DNA of 64,000 nt from Micropterix aruncella. Its lineage: Eukaryota > Arthropoda > Insecta > Lepidoptera > Micropterigidae. This document shows, one piece after another, positions 25,401 through 31,179 of this stretch (position 1 is the first letter of the stretch; the number at the start of each line of letters is the position of its first letter). The notes beneath the pieces are model-generated. The model was not told the DNA's origin, did no database searches, and saw only the letters and a program-made list of their open reading frames with translations. Location: the NCBI GenBank assembly GCA_944548615.1, contig OX155961.1, forward strand, positions 17,081,629-17,145,628. The letters are read 5' to 3'. The translations under genes were made by a program, and so were the position numbers.

Positions 25401-27157
25401 TATAATAAAGATATATCTATAGGTATTATAAAAAGTTATACTTATAAAACACATCACCACACAGTTGGTTGTAGGTCATGGTGACTTCAGAGACAAATTA
25501 TATTCAATTCAATTTATTTTTCTAAAATCTTTACAGATTGTTGAAACTTACTCTATATATGAAAATATTTCACAAGTATATATTAGGCTCGATTGCGGTT
25601 CTTCGTGAACTAAAATCGGAAATTAGTTCGTGTGAACGAGACGGGGCAATACGCTAAAGCGGAGTGTGAGATGACATATGCTCGAATTTATTCGGACGCG
25701 TATAAGTTCGACAGGTAGTATTTATCGACGATCGTTCGTTTCATATCCCGCTCTAACGTATCGCTCTGTCTCGTTCGCTTGGACTAATTTTAGTTTTAGT
25801 TCACAAAGAAACGCAATCGGGCCCATTATATGACTTTGGACTCACTGTTCACCAAACTGCAGAGCGCATTACCTGTTTTTTACGAGCCACGTATGGAGTA
25901 ATATGGGAAGTTTTGTGATCATGAAAAAAATTGATTTTAAGATTTTAGTGGATCGTTAGTTTTGAGGTCCCAGGAACCCAAAAAAAGTGGTTTTCTAAAA
26001 AACGTGTCTGGTATCCGTTGTCCGCGCGGTCACATCACAACACACACAGAGGAAACTAATAGAACGATTTGGTCGCAAATTGGGTATGTGGTGTCCTCCT
26101 AGGTGTATATCTTTGCTGTTTTTAAAGTATCATTTAAGCTGCAAAATTGAGGGAAGCTGCCAAAGAAGCTACAACTAAAAGATATTTTTTAATAAATCCG
26201 GCTTTAACGATTTTGGTGAAAATTAGTTTTTTTATAGATACCAATAGAATGCCCTTATTGGTTGTTCCATTAAAACTCTGGTTTTGTTAATTCGTATAAT
26301 AATATACTTATATATGGGTCGTTCGTCCAAGTACTGTCGGACTGCTTATTTATTGTGCTCTTGGATGCAAGGGGGAACTGCTGGATATGGTCAATGGATC
26401 CATGAGAGTGGGTTTTGAATCTGGTACCTTCACCTTGTCAGTAACAAGGAGTGCTTTGCAATCTTCCGTCTGTTAGTGTCTCATTGGGTGTCGCGTTTGG
26501 AAGAGTTTTAAATTAACTTGTAAAGTTTTTTTTATCTGCGCAGTAAAGTATTTTCTATCTGTCTATATATGTATTTATCTGTCATTTTCAGATGGCAACA
26601 GTCTAGAGGAATGGGCCATAGATTTAAAATCAAGCGATTTTAGAGCAATTTGCCCTGCTGATAATAGACAACTGTGCTACATCAACTGGTCAGCAATTGG
26701 ACATGTGCTTACGAAAGGCAACTTAACTGAAGCGAGGCGCCAAGAAATAACGGTCGCATTCAAACAGCTGGACAAATTCTTTGGAAAGGTAATATTTTTC
26801 TTTTTCCTAAAATTTATTCTTCCCAGAGTCTCATTTTTTTTTAATGATTTCCAATGTCTGATTTTGTTTTTTTAATGTTTTTTCAAGGGTTACAAGACGC
26901 ACTCTAGCATGTTTACCATGTACGGGCAGTTCAACCATCAGACCAACCTGATCTTCAGTGACGACACCAAATTCATGAAGACTCTTGCGGAGCTGAAGAA
27001 GAATCCTTTCGAAAGACTACCTTCGAACTTCGAGCACCTCATGGCGGACGGAACTTTCGATAAATGTATCACTTCTGGAGGGATAATGACTTTAAGACCT
27101 GGAGTAGGATATGCCGTCCTTATTAGTACTGTTTTAATGTTAGTTTTATGCAGATGA
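1385..27157 (+). CDS. Transferrin family protein, Tsf3-like, 13 visible exons (N-terminal exon missing)
   Basis: Transferrins are secreted or membrane-held bilobal proteins that classically bind ferric iron. Thirteen exons chain with compatible phases and give about 708 codons. The N-lobe opens with RLCVVESR and the C-lobe with ILCVWSVAAQHKCEW; both are typical lobe starts with paired cysteines. Other family blocks are KYGSLCACC, ALMCLGEGSGDAAW, DSCVPG and IKCLAERRGDVAFF. The protein ends in a hydrophobic stretch (VGYAVLISTVLMLVLC), as in GPI-anchored transferrins. The first visible codon is split, so at least one upstream exon (signal peptide) is missing. By eye, most iron and carbonate ligands are absent in both lobes, which in insects is known of Tsf3-type rather than Tsf1 proteins. 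The family is certain. The Tsf3 assignment is my inference and could instead be another non-Tsf1 paralogue. Confidence 0.9.
2231..2470 (+). mobile_element. Tc1/mariner-like transposase C-terminal relic
   Basis: The frame from 2231 reads WSPRSCDLNPLQFFLWGFMK and then VIENWT, matching the C-terminal catalytic block (PPRSxDLxPLDFFLWG) of Tc1/mariner-type transposases, including the third acidic position. A TAG stop interrupts it near 2372, and a frame change follows before the final block. It is a decayed fragment in transferrin intron 1. The rest of that intron (1494-2230 and 2471-2819) shows nothing I can name. Confidence 0.75.
2820..2947 (+). CDS. Transferrin exon 2 (N-lobe)
   Basis: It lies between the acceptor cttacag and the donor gtatta. 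It encodes LDCLRRMSKGTVDMSAVSPE and then DLLAAQWANLDVLVTHEL. This is the region that carries the first iron-binding Asp in classical transferrins. Here the aligned segment reads AVSPEDL instead of TLDAG, so the ligand looks displaced or lost. The exon ends in phase 1. Confidence 0.92.
3098..3550. mobile_element. hAT-like MITE with internal GATTGACGATTGA satellite
   Basis: It starts CAGTGTTGGGC and ends in the inverse of CAGTGTTAGGT, which resembles hAT terminal repeats. The interior is made of short near-repeats of GATTGACGATTGA and its complement, so the strand folds on itself many times. G-rich runs flank both sides. A clean 8-bp target duplication was not seen. It sits in transferrin intron 2. 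Confidence 0.55.
3590..4010 (-). mobile_element. Tc1/mariner-like transposase N-terminal relic
   Basis: Read on the minus strand, the sequence gives APNESSVHRLIKEIG, then SLENITAVRESAADIP and LKVTRRTLQPMLIRDLRLHA. This is the double helix-turn-helix region of an insect Tc1/mariner-type transposase (SVxRLIKK, ENIxxVRESV, RTLxRILxxDLxLxxYKxQL). It then runs to YKAQLSQELKP. The catalytic domain is absent. It is unrelated in orientation to the fragment at 2231. Confidence 0.75.
4026..4170 (+). repeat. Dispersed repeat family B, copy 1
   Basis: A block of about 140 bp containing AAAAAAGGAGTGT, CATCTATGTATGTTTT and TTTATTCCACCATAACTTCT. It recurs at about 49687-49830 in the same orientation and inverted at about 21768-21915 and 22527-22690. 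Its nature (SINE, LINE tail or MITE) is not clear. Confidence 0.7.
4980..5290 (-). mobile_element. hAT-type (ZBED/SCAND3-like) transposase relic
   Basis: On the minus strand the reading LQEEFHAIMAYTEKLQVKLW, followed in another frame by LLNHLQHLIDEIKSYFPN and STDPFHVAI, matches the middle part of ZBED/SCAND3-like hAT transposase descendants (lEKLxLW, HLxxLxxEFxxYFP, xxPF). One frameshift lies near 5170. It is a small fragment in transferrin intron 2. The rest of that intron (4170-4980, 5290-5405) shows nothing recognisable. Confidence 0.5.
5406..5563 (+). CDS. Transferrin exon 3 (N-lobe, anion-binding region)
   Basis: The acceptor is ttttttag and the donor gtaaga. It encodes YEYSVMSLVKKS, which keeps a Tyr at the place of the first Tyr ligand, then GTRLCHPGHSMDTTDF. 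Classical transferrins have CHTGxGR here, where Thr and Arg hold the carbonate. Both residues are replaced. The exon ends in phase 0 after ACG. Confidence 0.9.
6414..6635 (+). repeat. Lepidoptera-type short interspersed repeat, copy 1
   Basis: It begins ACTAGCTGCGCCCAGCGGTT, continues TTCACCCGCGTGG and ends with TTTATAATATTATTAGTAGG. This layout is common in moth and butterfly genomes. A nearly full inverted copy lies at about 57230-57437 and a partial copy at 7035-7125. Confidence 0.75.
7035..7125 (+). repeat. Lepidoptera-type short interspersed repeat, partial copy
   Basis: The block TGTAAGCTATATTATTGTAA to GTGAAAGAGTAACAAACATC is nearly identical to the 3' half of the copy at 6414-6635. 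An AAATAAATAAATAAA-rich stretch precedes it. Confidence 0.7.
7180..7775. mobile_element. Probable MITE with strong hairpin
   Basis: The left edge has AAAGCTATTGCATAGC and the right edge has its inverse (GCTATGCAATAGCTT). A perfect 16-bp palindrome (GCGGGCCTAGGCCCGC) lies at 7735-7750 and a 94-base hairpin at 7294-7387. No transposase is present. It is in transferrin intron 3, whose remaining sequence (5564-6413, 7776-8029, 8560-9425) is AT-rich and shows nothing I can name. Confidence 0.45.
7294..7387. repeat. 94-base hairpin with 42-base arms
   Basis: The arms 7294-7335 and 7346-7387 are inverse copies with about three mismatches and a 10-base loop. Core arm: TTATTCCGAATCATTTGC. The complementarity stops sharply at both ends. 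Confidence 0.85.
8085..8560 (+). mobile_element. Non-LTR retrotransposon 3' end with restriction-like endonuclease, copy 1
   Basis: An open frame 8093-8395 encodes [40 protein letters not shown] and [19 protein letters not shown], the end of a restriction-like (PD-D/ExK) endonuclease domain. The upstream Asp motif (RPD) is missing, so the copy is 5'-truncated. It shares its 3' end, including GTGAATTCCATGGCAGCTCC, with the copies at 12395-13560 and 37849-38761. Confidence 0.7.
9426..9570 (+). CDS. Transferrin exon 4 (N-lobe)
   Basis: The acceptor is tctttcacag and the donor gtatgt. It encodes YLESTISVRSCDPKIPAFED and ends at WVPDAETDVAL. The pattern Cys, then a short helix, then SACxxGxWVPxxE matches the transferrin segment before the KYxxLCxxC block. 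It starts in phase 0 and ends in phase 1, which fits both neighbours. Confidence 0.9.
10517..10800 (-). mobile_element. hAT-type (ZBED/SCAND3-like) transposase relic
   Basis: A 93-codon minus-strand frame reads LLSNEAWCTKLVFMKDLFEH, LNASMQGQHENMLTSSDKIK and GFVDELIRWKGK. This is the characteristic region of ZBED/SCAND3-type hAT descendants (WLxKLxYLxDIFxHLNxLNxxMQG, then IxxFxxKLxLW). The ends are lost. It is in transferrin intron 4 (9571-11794). Confidence 0.65.
11205..11705 (-). mobile_element. Jockey/CR1-like LINE 3' end
   Basis: On the minus strand: LANSLISYGILGWGG, then after a frameshift LLRVIAKKPRRYPSNDLFAE, LDIRQIYEKTVFLNYL, and after another shift KTRTSFAQRHFGFKGPKIYN and CRNELEKAISHIF. 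This is the C-terminal part of a reverse-transcriptase ORF of jockey or CR1-type LINEs. The copy is 5'-truncated and has at least two frameshifts. Confidence 0.75.
11795..11949 (+). CDS. Transferrin exon 5 (N-lobe)
   Basis: The acceptor is tgtactacag and the donor is a perfect gtaagt. It encodes KWKYGSLCACCYSSSCSSSD, then YRGRRGALMCLGEGSGDAAW and RLNFG. In classical transferrins the motif GYxGAxxCL carries the second Tyr ligand; here that Tyr is Arg. The consensus donor leaves phase 0, which does not match the strongest acceptor of the next exon (see exon 6). Confidence 0.9.
12003..14140. mobile_element. Long-inverted-repeat element interrupted by a LINE
   Basis: The left arm (12003-12190) is an imperfect inverse copy of the right arm (about 13910-14140). 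Both contain the block ATGCTATCAGCGC or its inverse, and TTATTGGG next to TTATAATCAAT. Part of the family is also present at 13556-13700. A 5'-truncated non-LTR retrotransposon (12395-13560) sits inside. Solo copies lie at 876-1118 and 62671-62850. It resembles a fold-back MITE. It fills transferrin intron 5. Confidence 0.6.
12395..13560 (-). mobile_element. Non-LTR retrotransposon with restriction-like endonuclease, copy 2 (largest)
   Basis: A 383-codon open frame (12471-13622) covers the C-terminal half of the ORF. In order it has a helical region ([20 protein letters not shown]), a CCHC zinc knuckle (CPLCSNTPCTARHILAGC) and a restriction-like endonuclease with RPDITLYS and [11 protein letters not shown], giving the expected Asp and Glu. 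The reverse transcriptase is missing, so it is 5'-truncated. The apparent start codon lies in flanking repeat sequence and is not meaningful. The unbroken frame suggests a fairly recent insertion or selection until lately. Other copies: 8085, 37849 and 47735. Confidence 0.8.
14284..14420 (+). CDS. Transferrin exon 6 (N-lobe); acceptor uncertain
   Basis: It encodes VAAVTSPSDYAYLCKDGSLL and then ACSWLDKPWPVIVANR, the end of the N-lobe ligand region. The His ligand position reads Pro. The best acceptor by eye (gttttcag, exon from 14291) would need phase 1 from exon 5, whose consensus donor leaves phase 0. A second AG at 14282-14283 gives phase 0 and adds Phe-Ser-Gly in frame, so I used it. A rare donor (gttaca at 11954) paired with the 14291 acceptor would also restore frame. 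The donor at 14421 is gtaaca, leaving phase 2. Confidence 0.75.
14450..15130 (+). repeat. GC-rich dispersed repeat family A, copy 1
   Basis: This block is clearly more GC-rich than the surroundings. It contains GGGCAAAAGATGCT, AATCACCGCT and ACGGGTTCACCTGTTGTAG. It aligns by eye with the next copy at 15140-15870 and inverted with 31180-31860, 21965-22340 and 18105-18290. No convincing ORF was found. It may be an untranslated part of a LINE or a long SINE. Confidence 0.65.
15140..15870 (+). repeat. GC-rich dispersed repeat family A, copy 2
   Basis: A near-tandem second copy. Shared blocks with copy 1 include GACGGTTTG at the start and GCGCAAGCGACTTCGAATCC near the end. The first part (TTCGTGCAGCTTGGGCC) is the inverse of 31800-31840. 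Together the two copies fill transferrin intron 6 up to about 15870; the tail to 16705 is AT-rich. Confidence 0.65.
16050..16105 (-). repeat. tRNA-like SINE head remnant
   Basis: On the minus strand, CCGGTGGCATAGTGGTTAAG resembles a Pol III A box (TGGCNNAGTGG). No clear B box follows, so it is not a tRNA gene. Confidence 0.35.
16706..16915 (+). CDS. Transferrin exon 7 (end of N-lobe, hinge)
   Basis: The acceptor is aaattacag and the donor gtaagg. It encodes KASNAVVKALSTVSQKNTAD and then GTWKGALLALMQDWP, HLNWAEGFKAAYSWAECNPP. This is the helix-rich end of the N-lobe and the hinge. It starts by completing an Arg codon and ends in phase 2 within the Arg before the C-lobe. Confidence 0.88.
17115..18055 (+). 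mobile_element. Jockey-like LINE 3' end
   Basis: The frame reads SVYFAYFNSLMTYGLLFWGN and RIFLLQKRALHNMYQV. After a shift near 17400 it continues YARQHLAETAMNADIHSHHT, LCVPRIRLAKVQKSYLYLSI and KFYNLLPTKFKQLE to a TAG near 17706. These are the C-terminal thumb and tail motifs of jockey-type reverse transcriptases. The AT-rich untranslated tail ends near GGACACGATGAAAATGTAAT. The element is 5'-truncated and sits in transferrin intron 7. Confidence 0.8.
18105..18290 (-). repeat. GC-rich repeat family A, partial copy
   Basis: Contains GACGCCGCACGGTGCGCAAA and GAGGCCTGAGATGCAAGAAT, inverse to the start of the copy at 15140-15870. It is truncated. 18291-18636 shows nothing recognisable. Confidence 0.6.
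18637..18834 (+). CDS. Transferrin exon 8 (C-lobe start)
   Basis: The acceptor is ttgtttcag and the donor gtaaat. It encodes HIILCVWSVAAQHKCEWLSA, the standard opening of a second transferrin lobe, then QCQRRMTRAQCSESVAQGTA and DVVVTSPDFAYRAYK. The position of the C-lobe Asp ligand reads Ser or Asp depending on alignment. Phases match exons 7 and 9. Confidence 0.92.
18835..19860. other. Transferrin intron 8
   Basis: It contains a GC-richer block (about 19080-19700) with features similar in style to repeat family A, but I could not align it with confidence. No coding frame is supported. Confidence 0.4.
19861..20006 (+). CDS. Transferrin exon 9 (C-lobe)
   Basis: The acceptor is attctttctcag and the donor gtaatc. 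It encodes LNEAYTVAMYVQDSADIHTF and then RGKKVCFPNYNG. A Tyr (AYTV) is kept at the first C-lobe Tyr position. The carbonate-binding CHTxxGR motif is replaced by CFPNYNG. Phases are 1 in and 1 out. Confidence 0.9.
20416..21662 (-). mobile_element. mariner transposon, defective
   Basis: The ends are inverse copies (left TTAGGTCTTTGAATTGAAAA, right TTAGGGCCTTGCATTGAAAA), each next to TA, giving a length of about 1247 bp, normal for mariner. The minus strand encodes MSKFEPTKRHLWEAMLFCFY (helix-turn-helix part), GDFDVQDKERPGQ, a TGDKKW block, QHDHARPH and YSPDIAPSDYYLF, so the three Asp of the D,D34D triad can be seen. Frameshifts between 20956 and 21215 and a TAG near the C-terminus make it inactive. 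It resembles the cecropia/mauritiana group. It is in transferrin intron 9. Confidence 0.9.
21768..21915 (-). repeat. Dispersed repeat family B, copy 2
   Basis: Inverse of the copy at 4026-4170, recognised by AAGTTATGGTGGAATAAAGA and the terminal CCTTTTTTTGGGC. Confidence 0.65.
21965..22340 (-). repeat. GC-rich repeat family A, partial copy
   Basis: Starts with GTCGACTACAGCGGGCGAGC and includes GAGGTCGCTTGCGCGGTCCT, inverse to the copies in intron 6. Confidence 0.6.
22527..22690 (-). repeat. Dispersed repeat family B, copy 3
   Basis: Inverse of the copy at 4026-4170; shares GTTATGGTGAAATAAAGAAA and CACTCCTTTTTTGGGCAGTC. Confidence 0.65.
22705..23655 (+). mobile_element. Jockey/CR1-like LINE 3' end
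   Basis: Two frames separated by one stop at 23062 read VRDLGITFDTQLNFRAHITN, LVHSILEYNSVIWC, then RIQRKFLRYIYYRK and YISLIIFAHKLIQG. They match the C-terminal part of reverse transcriptases of jockey-type LINEs (DLGVxFD, YVRSxLEYxxVIW). It ends with an AATAAATAAATAAATAA tail at 23638-23663. It is 5'-truncated. 23664-24465 holds a (GTCTGTCT)n stretch near 24058 and a dispersed repeat ending near 24290. Confidence 0.8.
24466..24654 (+). CDS. Transferrin exon 10 (C-lobe)
   Basis: A long T-rich tract and cttttacag precede it, and the donor is gtaggc. It encodes GVAWLSAIQQLRKENLLPDT, then FLGDSCVPGIENAESVSQSV and LTAICANDNIT. The FxGDSCVPG block is a hallmark of transferrin lobes. The frame is open throughout and phases match exons 9 and 11. 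Confidence 0.93.
24764..24847 (+). CDS. Transferrin exon 11 (C-lobe)
   Basis: The acceptor is gtattacag and the donor gtaggc. It encodes DDASAIKCLAERRGDVAFFS and HSTHNKYT. The motif KCLxxRxGDVAFxxHST is strongly conserved in transferrins. The Tyr ligand that normally precedes it (GYxGAxxCL) is missing, with Asp-Asp-Ala at that place. Confidence 0.93.
24848..26591. other. Transferrin intron 11
   Basis: It holds a LINE-tail repeat (about 25140-25290, with copies inverted at 41190-41600 and direct at 44545-44885) and a fold-back element at 25585-25824. The remainder (25825-26591) shows nothing recognisable. Confidence 0.5.
25585..25824. mobile_element. Fold-back MITE of about 240 bp
   Basis: The left half (GGCTCGATTGCGGTTCTTCG, TGAACGAGACGGGGC) and the right half are inverse copies over about 90 bases with moderate mismatch, leaving a short centre. 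No coding capacity. Confidence 0.6.
26592..26788 (+). CDS. Transferrin exon 12 (C-lobe)
   Basis: The acceptor is gtcattttcag and the donor gtaata. It encodes DGNSLEEWAIDLKSSDFRAI and then CYINWSAIGHVLTKGNL and LDKFFGK. The region normally holds the His ligand (xPxHAVV); here it reads SAIGHVL, with a His one place off. It ends in phase 0. Confidence 0.92.
26888..27157 (+). CDS. Transferrin terminal exon 13
   Basis: The acceptor is tttttcaag and the exon runs to a TGA at 27155. It encodes GYKTHSSMFTMYGQFNHQTN, FSDDTKFM and the cysteine-containing block DKCITSGGIMTLRPG, then a hydrophobic tail of about 16 residues ending LVLCR. Such a tail after a small-residue region is typical of a GPI-anchor signal. 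A single-pass membrane anchor is the alternative. Confidence 0.93.
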   Translation, partial: GYKTHSSMFTMYGQFNHQTNLIFSDDTKFMKTLAELKKNPFERLPSNFEHLMADGTFDKCITSGGIMTLRPGVGYAVLISTVLMLVLCR

Positions 27158-27330
27158 GTGGGTAATTATGTAGACTGTTGATTGACTGATTAGAGAAAGT
27201 TGGTGCCATGTGACTTACGTTTGGTTGTTCTTAAAAAGTTATTAAGATAATCTTAAAGAGGATGTTGGTAGAGAATGGCAATGTGTATACATCATAATGG
27301 ACATAAGGGTAGGGCAGGAGAATCCCGATC

Positions 27331-27336
27331 AATAAA
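27331..27336 (+). other. Candidate polyadenylation signal of the transferrin gene
   Basis: AATAAA lies 174 bases after the transferrin stop codon and is the first canonical signal there. The stretch between is AT-rich with no other feature. Confidence 0.5.
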
Positions 27337-28067
27337 GCAAGAATATCCATTAAACTAATGACATCTGCCTAATAGAAACCAAAATCATTTTAAAAAACTA
27401 TCCGGCTATAGATTGTTATTTCCAAATTTGGCAATTATGACCTGTAAAATTGTGGATGAACAATTTGTGGAGCTCTTTAACGAGCCGAAGATGCACTTTG
27501 TTGTGGATTCTTAAATTGGATCACAGTTTCAATCATTTTGATCCATTTTCTAACAATATTAGTACAAATGTTATTGGTAAACAACGTCCCAGTAAAGATA
27601 CTAAATATGTAGTTATAATAGACCTTTCACTTAAAAAGCACATTGAGCTACCTTGTAGGACTCCATAGCAACTAAATTTAGCGGTACCAAATATTGCACA
27701 ATTTCTCTCAGCCATCGCCTTCGCAGCACGAAATAATCTAGCAACCATAGCACCGCTAGCCATTTTGGACCCTGAAATGTTAACAGTCTTGGGAGATGTT
27801 TCCATAGGTAAGATTTTTTTTTCTTTATTAATATCAAACAAAAAGCATTCTCCATTCCGATACAAACATGTCCCACCATAGGCAAACTCACCCTAAAAAT
27901 AGTTTCACATACACGCTAATAAATCATCTCTCATAAAACTGTCACAGCAATCACTAAGTGACACAGCAAATCACTTGGCAATTATACCAAAGCAGGAGCT
28001 CTACATTTAGACAGCTTGCCTATCTAGTCGTGACTAATTATAATGGTTAAAGCGGAGATATAACGTC

Positions 28068-29830
28068 TAGAGGTACGGAATTTTCGTTTTTAAGAAATAG
28101 ACGCGAATTTATACAAAAAATTTGTTATATTTGCGAAATATAGCAATTTGAGTTATTTTTGTGTAAATATTTGAGGGGTGCTTTGGTGAGAAAACGTCGC
28201 ATTTGCTCCAAAATAATTGTGGAGAAATGGATTTGGATCTAAATTCAATGCTCTCTGCACATGAGATTAAATGCAACAAATGAAGCCTACTTTCCAATTG
28301 GTCAGTTGTTTTGCTCATCTGTTGCTGCGAGTACGACGATCTTTAATCAAAATACATTACTCAAAAGCTTCTCAAAAATCCTTTCTTCAGAGCGCTTATT
28401 CAAAATAAGTTCATTGATGACTCACTTTCATCGCCTAATGCTTCAATCAATAAACAGGAATAATGATCCCAATGATAAGGACATACTGTGGGCCATGGCC
28501 GTGCCCAGGGGGGGGGTCCGAGGGGTCCGGACCCCCTCGAAATGAAATGGATTTACACTAGATAGAATCGACTTTCCAAAATGAAATAGATTTACAATAG
28601 ATAAAATTGACTTTTAGGTGCAAAAAATACATTATTAAGGAGTATTTCGCTAAGCTATGTTATCGGGTTAAAATCGAGGAAGAAATAACAGCTGTACGAT
28701 ATTGCAGTGACAGTAGAAATCTATAGGATAACAGACCCTTGATGTCTCTTCTTTTTGGCAATCCACCCAATGAGGGTGAAACCCTTAATCTCGGACCGAC
28801 ACATCCCGCGCAGTCAAGTGTCTACTGACTACTGCCGCGCAGCTAGTAGAGTTGGTCACTCACATTCATCTCAGCGTCGTGTCTCGTCATATCATCAAAC
28901 CCTCTGTTAGCGGACAGCGCTCAGAACGTTTCCGAGCAATTCTAAGGCGTTCACAGGTATGTTTTCAAGTGGTTTCATATCCATCCGTTCCACTCATATC
29001 GAACAGAGCGTAGAGCTGTCAAAAGACTCAAGATTCAAATGTTTGTCTCCATCGCTTGAGTCAATTATTGGACGATTGGCATGGCCAGCGCCCTGCTATT
29101 AGACGGTGTAACGAACGTTTGACGTACGTGATACGTCTAATGTTTGAACAGTTACCTAAAATAATTTAAAAAACGGATAATGACGACGATGTTGTTCCTG
29201 TTGCCGCGGCAGTAGTCAGTCAGTCATGTTGTTTTGCTGCAAATTACTCCAAAATAAAGTTAAAATCCTAATAGGAAGTGGTGGATGGTGTGTATAAATA
29301 AAAATAGGACTATAATAAAAAAATCTTTAGGTTTTTAGGTTTAAAAACGAAAATGTTAGTTAGTAGTTAATACCTACAGTATTTTCAGTGGCAAGCTTCT
29401 CCCGTCTTAATGTAAGGGTAATAAAATTGAATTTGAATTAGCCGGTCTTTTTTTTTTTGGACCCCCCCCGAAAAAAAAATCTGGGCACGGCCTTGCTGTG
29501 GGCTACTAAATGCTGCTTTTCAACCTTTGTTGAAGCAGCGTTACGAAGCATTTGGAGTCAAACTAACAGCTAGTCAAACTAGACGCAGAACGCTTCCTTA
29601 GTATTTATAATGTCGACGTTACGAACAGAAAAATGTCTCTAAAACAGTCAAATTTTGAAATTACAACAATGCTAGCCTTTAATCAACATTAAATCAAAAT
29701 TTTATGTGTATAAAATGCCGTTTTATTTGATATATAATATGTAATAAATGCGAATTTTAGCAAAATTTCTCAATTTCACTTTTTTTTTGCGAAATTTCCG
29801 TTTTTTATTTGCGAAAATTCCATACCTCTA
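28068..29830 (+). mobile_element. hAT transposon relic with 8-bp target duplication
   Basis: It starts TAGAGGTACGGAATTTTCG and ends in the inverse of TAGAGGTATGGAATTTTCG. The flanks carry an 8-bp direct repeat (ATAACGTC at 28060, ATAATGTC at 29831), as expected of hAT elements. Near the right end the frame 29582-29692 reads DAERFLSIYNVDVTNRKMSL and then FEITTMLAFNQ, which fits the C-terminal dimerisation block of hAT transposases (ERxFSxxxxIVxxxRxxL). A second hAT-like element (28494-29495) has been inserted into it. Confidence 0.7.
28494..29495. mobile_element. Non-autonomous hAT element nested in a hAT, 8-bp target duplication
   Basis: The terminal repeats are CATGGCCGTGCCCAG and CAAGGCCGTGCCCAG, followed by G-rich and C-rich runs. 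The 8-bp target duplication CTGTGGGC is perfect at 28486-28493 and 29496-29503. The 1002-bp interior has no long ORF. Confidence 0.8.
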
Positions 29831-29873
29831 ATAATGTCTAAATTCTTTGAGCGGTCTTTAGCTCAGGCCTTAA

Positions 29874-30123
29874 CCCCTAGAGCCCCAATTGGCCGATATC
29901 GGCCACAACAAGATTCAGCGTGACGGACGGTTTTAATTTTAATTCAATTTAATTTGTTTTATTTTATTATGTTTTATTATGTTAATATGATTTATTTTAA
30001 TTATGGGTACAGTGGTTTGGCAGTAATTAATGTTTTGTGAGACAGTGTCATAATTCAATTTTTTTACTAAAATTTTTTGGGACATCAACTTGTCAATCGG
30101 CTGAGGGGCCGAGGCCTGAAGGG
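29874..30123. mobile_element. piggyBac-type MITE, copy 1
   Basis: It is flanked by TTAA on both sides (29870-29873 and 30124-30127) and starts and ends with CCC (CCCCTAGAGCCCC, and CCCTTCAGGCCTCGG inverted). A perfect palindrome GGCCGATATCGGCC lies near the left end. A related copy in opposite orientation lies at 63017-63249. Confidence 0.75.
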
Positions 30124-30127
30124 TTAA

Positions 30128-31179
30128 CAAAGAACTGTAATTAAAGCAGTGACCTCGTTAAACCTTTCACTCTGCTGTTTACACACTGACGATACACGCC
30201 CTCGTTTGACACGGAAGCCACAAGGCTTGATGTTGCGATGCGGCTACACACTGCTAGCTACACAAACTACGCCACACAAATGTCCATATCCTCTCGACTG
30301 CTACAGAGAGTGCATGTGTTTAAGTGCACGTCGTAAAGCGCTCGCGACGGTTTGGAAATGGTTTATGGGGGACAAAAGGGCGGAAGCGGATAAGCGGGGA
30401 GGTAACATGGTTGCTGTGGCCGCATAACGTGTTCACTCATACACAGATTCACTCAGCGGATGCATCCGCAGCAACCCACGCTTGTGCTTCTGAGGTTGCA
30501 TAGCTACGCAGACGTATGTTGATTTATATGGCAGCTGGTGTTGAGAAAAGCTGAAGCCACGTGTGAAACGTAGCCGTGCGCAGCAGTCAACGGCAGGCTT
30601 TTTAAGGTGAAGTGATCTTTCAAGAAGTTTTGTTTACAATGCAATATAAGGAACGACCAGTGTGAAAGAGACAGACAATCTGTTTCGTAAAAGATTCAAT
30701 TACCATTAGAAACAACGGCCGCCTACGACAATTTTTTTTAAAAATAGATTCTCCCAGTGCAGCCAAGTTTTACCTTTACCATAATTTTTTGATATATTAT
30801 TTTTAATCATATTTTGAACCAATTGAAAAGATCTCAAAATGAAAAGTAAGTAGAATAATCAACAGCGCCTCCAGAACTAAAAGAATTTGAATATTTTTTG
30901 TGATGTACCAAAAAGTACCTCTATAAGTATATAATATAAACTAATTTGTAAGTTGGATACTTTCATTCAATACATGTTGAAATAAAGAAAGGAAATCTAC
31001 TTTTAGTTTTATTTCAACATTGCAGAAGCAAAGCAGTAACAATCTCTTATTTTTTGAACATCAAAACTTCAAAATGGAAAAATCTACATATCTCTGTCAG
31101 TTATAAATTATGTAATTTATAACTATGTAACCTTCACACCATGCTAATATCAAACCTATTTTGGATATATGCAATCACC
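30128..31179. other. Intergenic sequence without a supported gene
   Basis: A 92-codon frame at 30149-30427 shows no recognisable motif and is probably chance. The rest is AT-rich. Confidence 0.5.

Noticed and set aside
27433..27891. Minus-strand frames of 110 and 86 codons after the transferrin gene
   Set aside because: No family motif and overlapping frames on both strands; I could not support a gene.
30149..30427. 92-codon frame in the intergenic region
   Set aside because: No recognisable domain, no splice or promoter context, and composition like the flanks.
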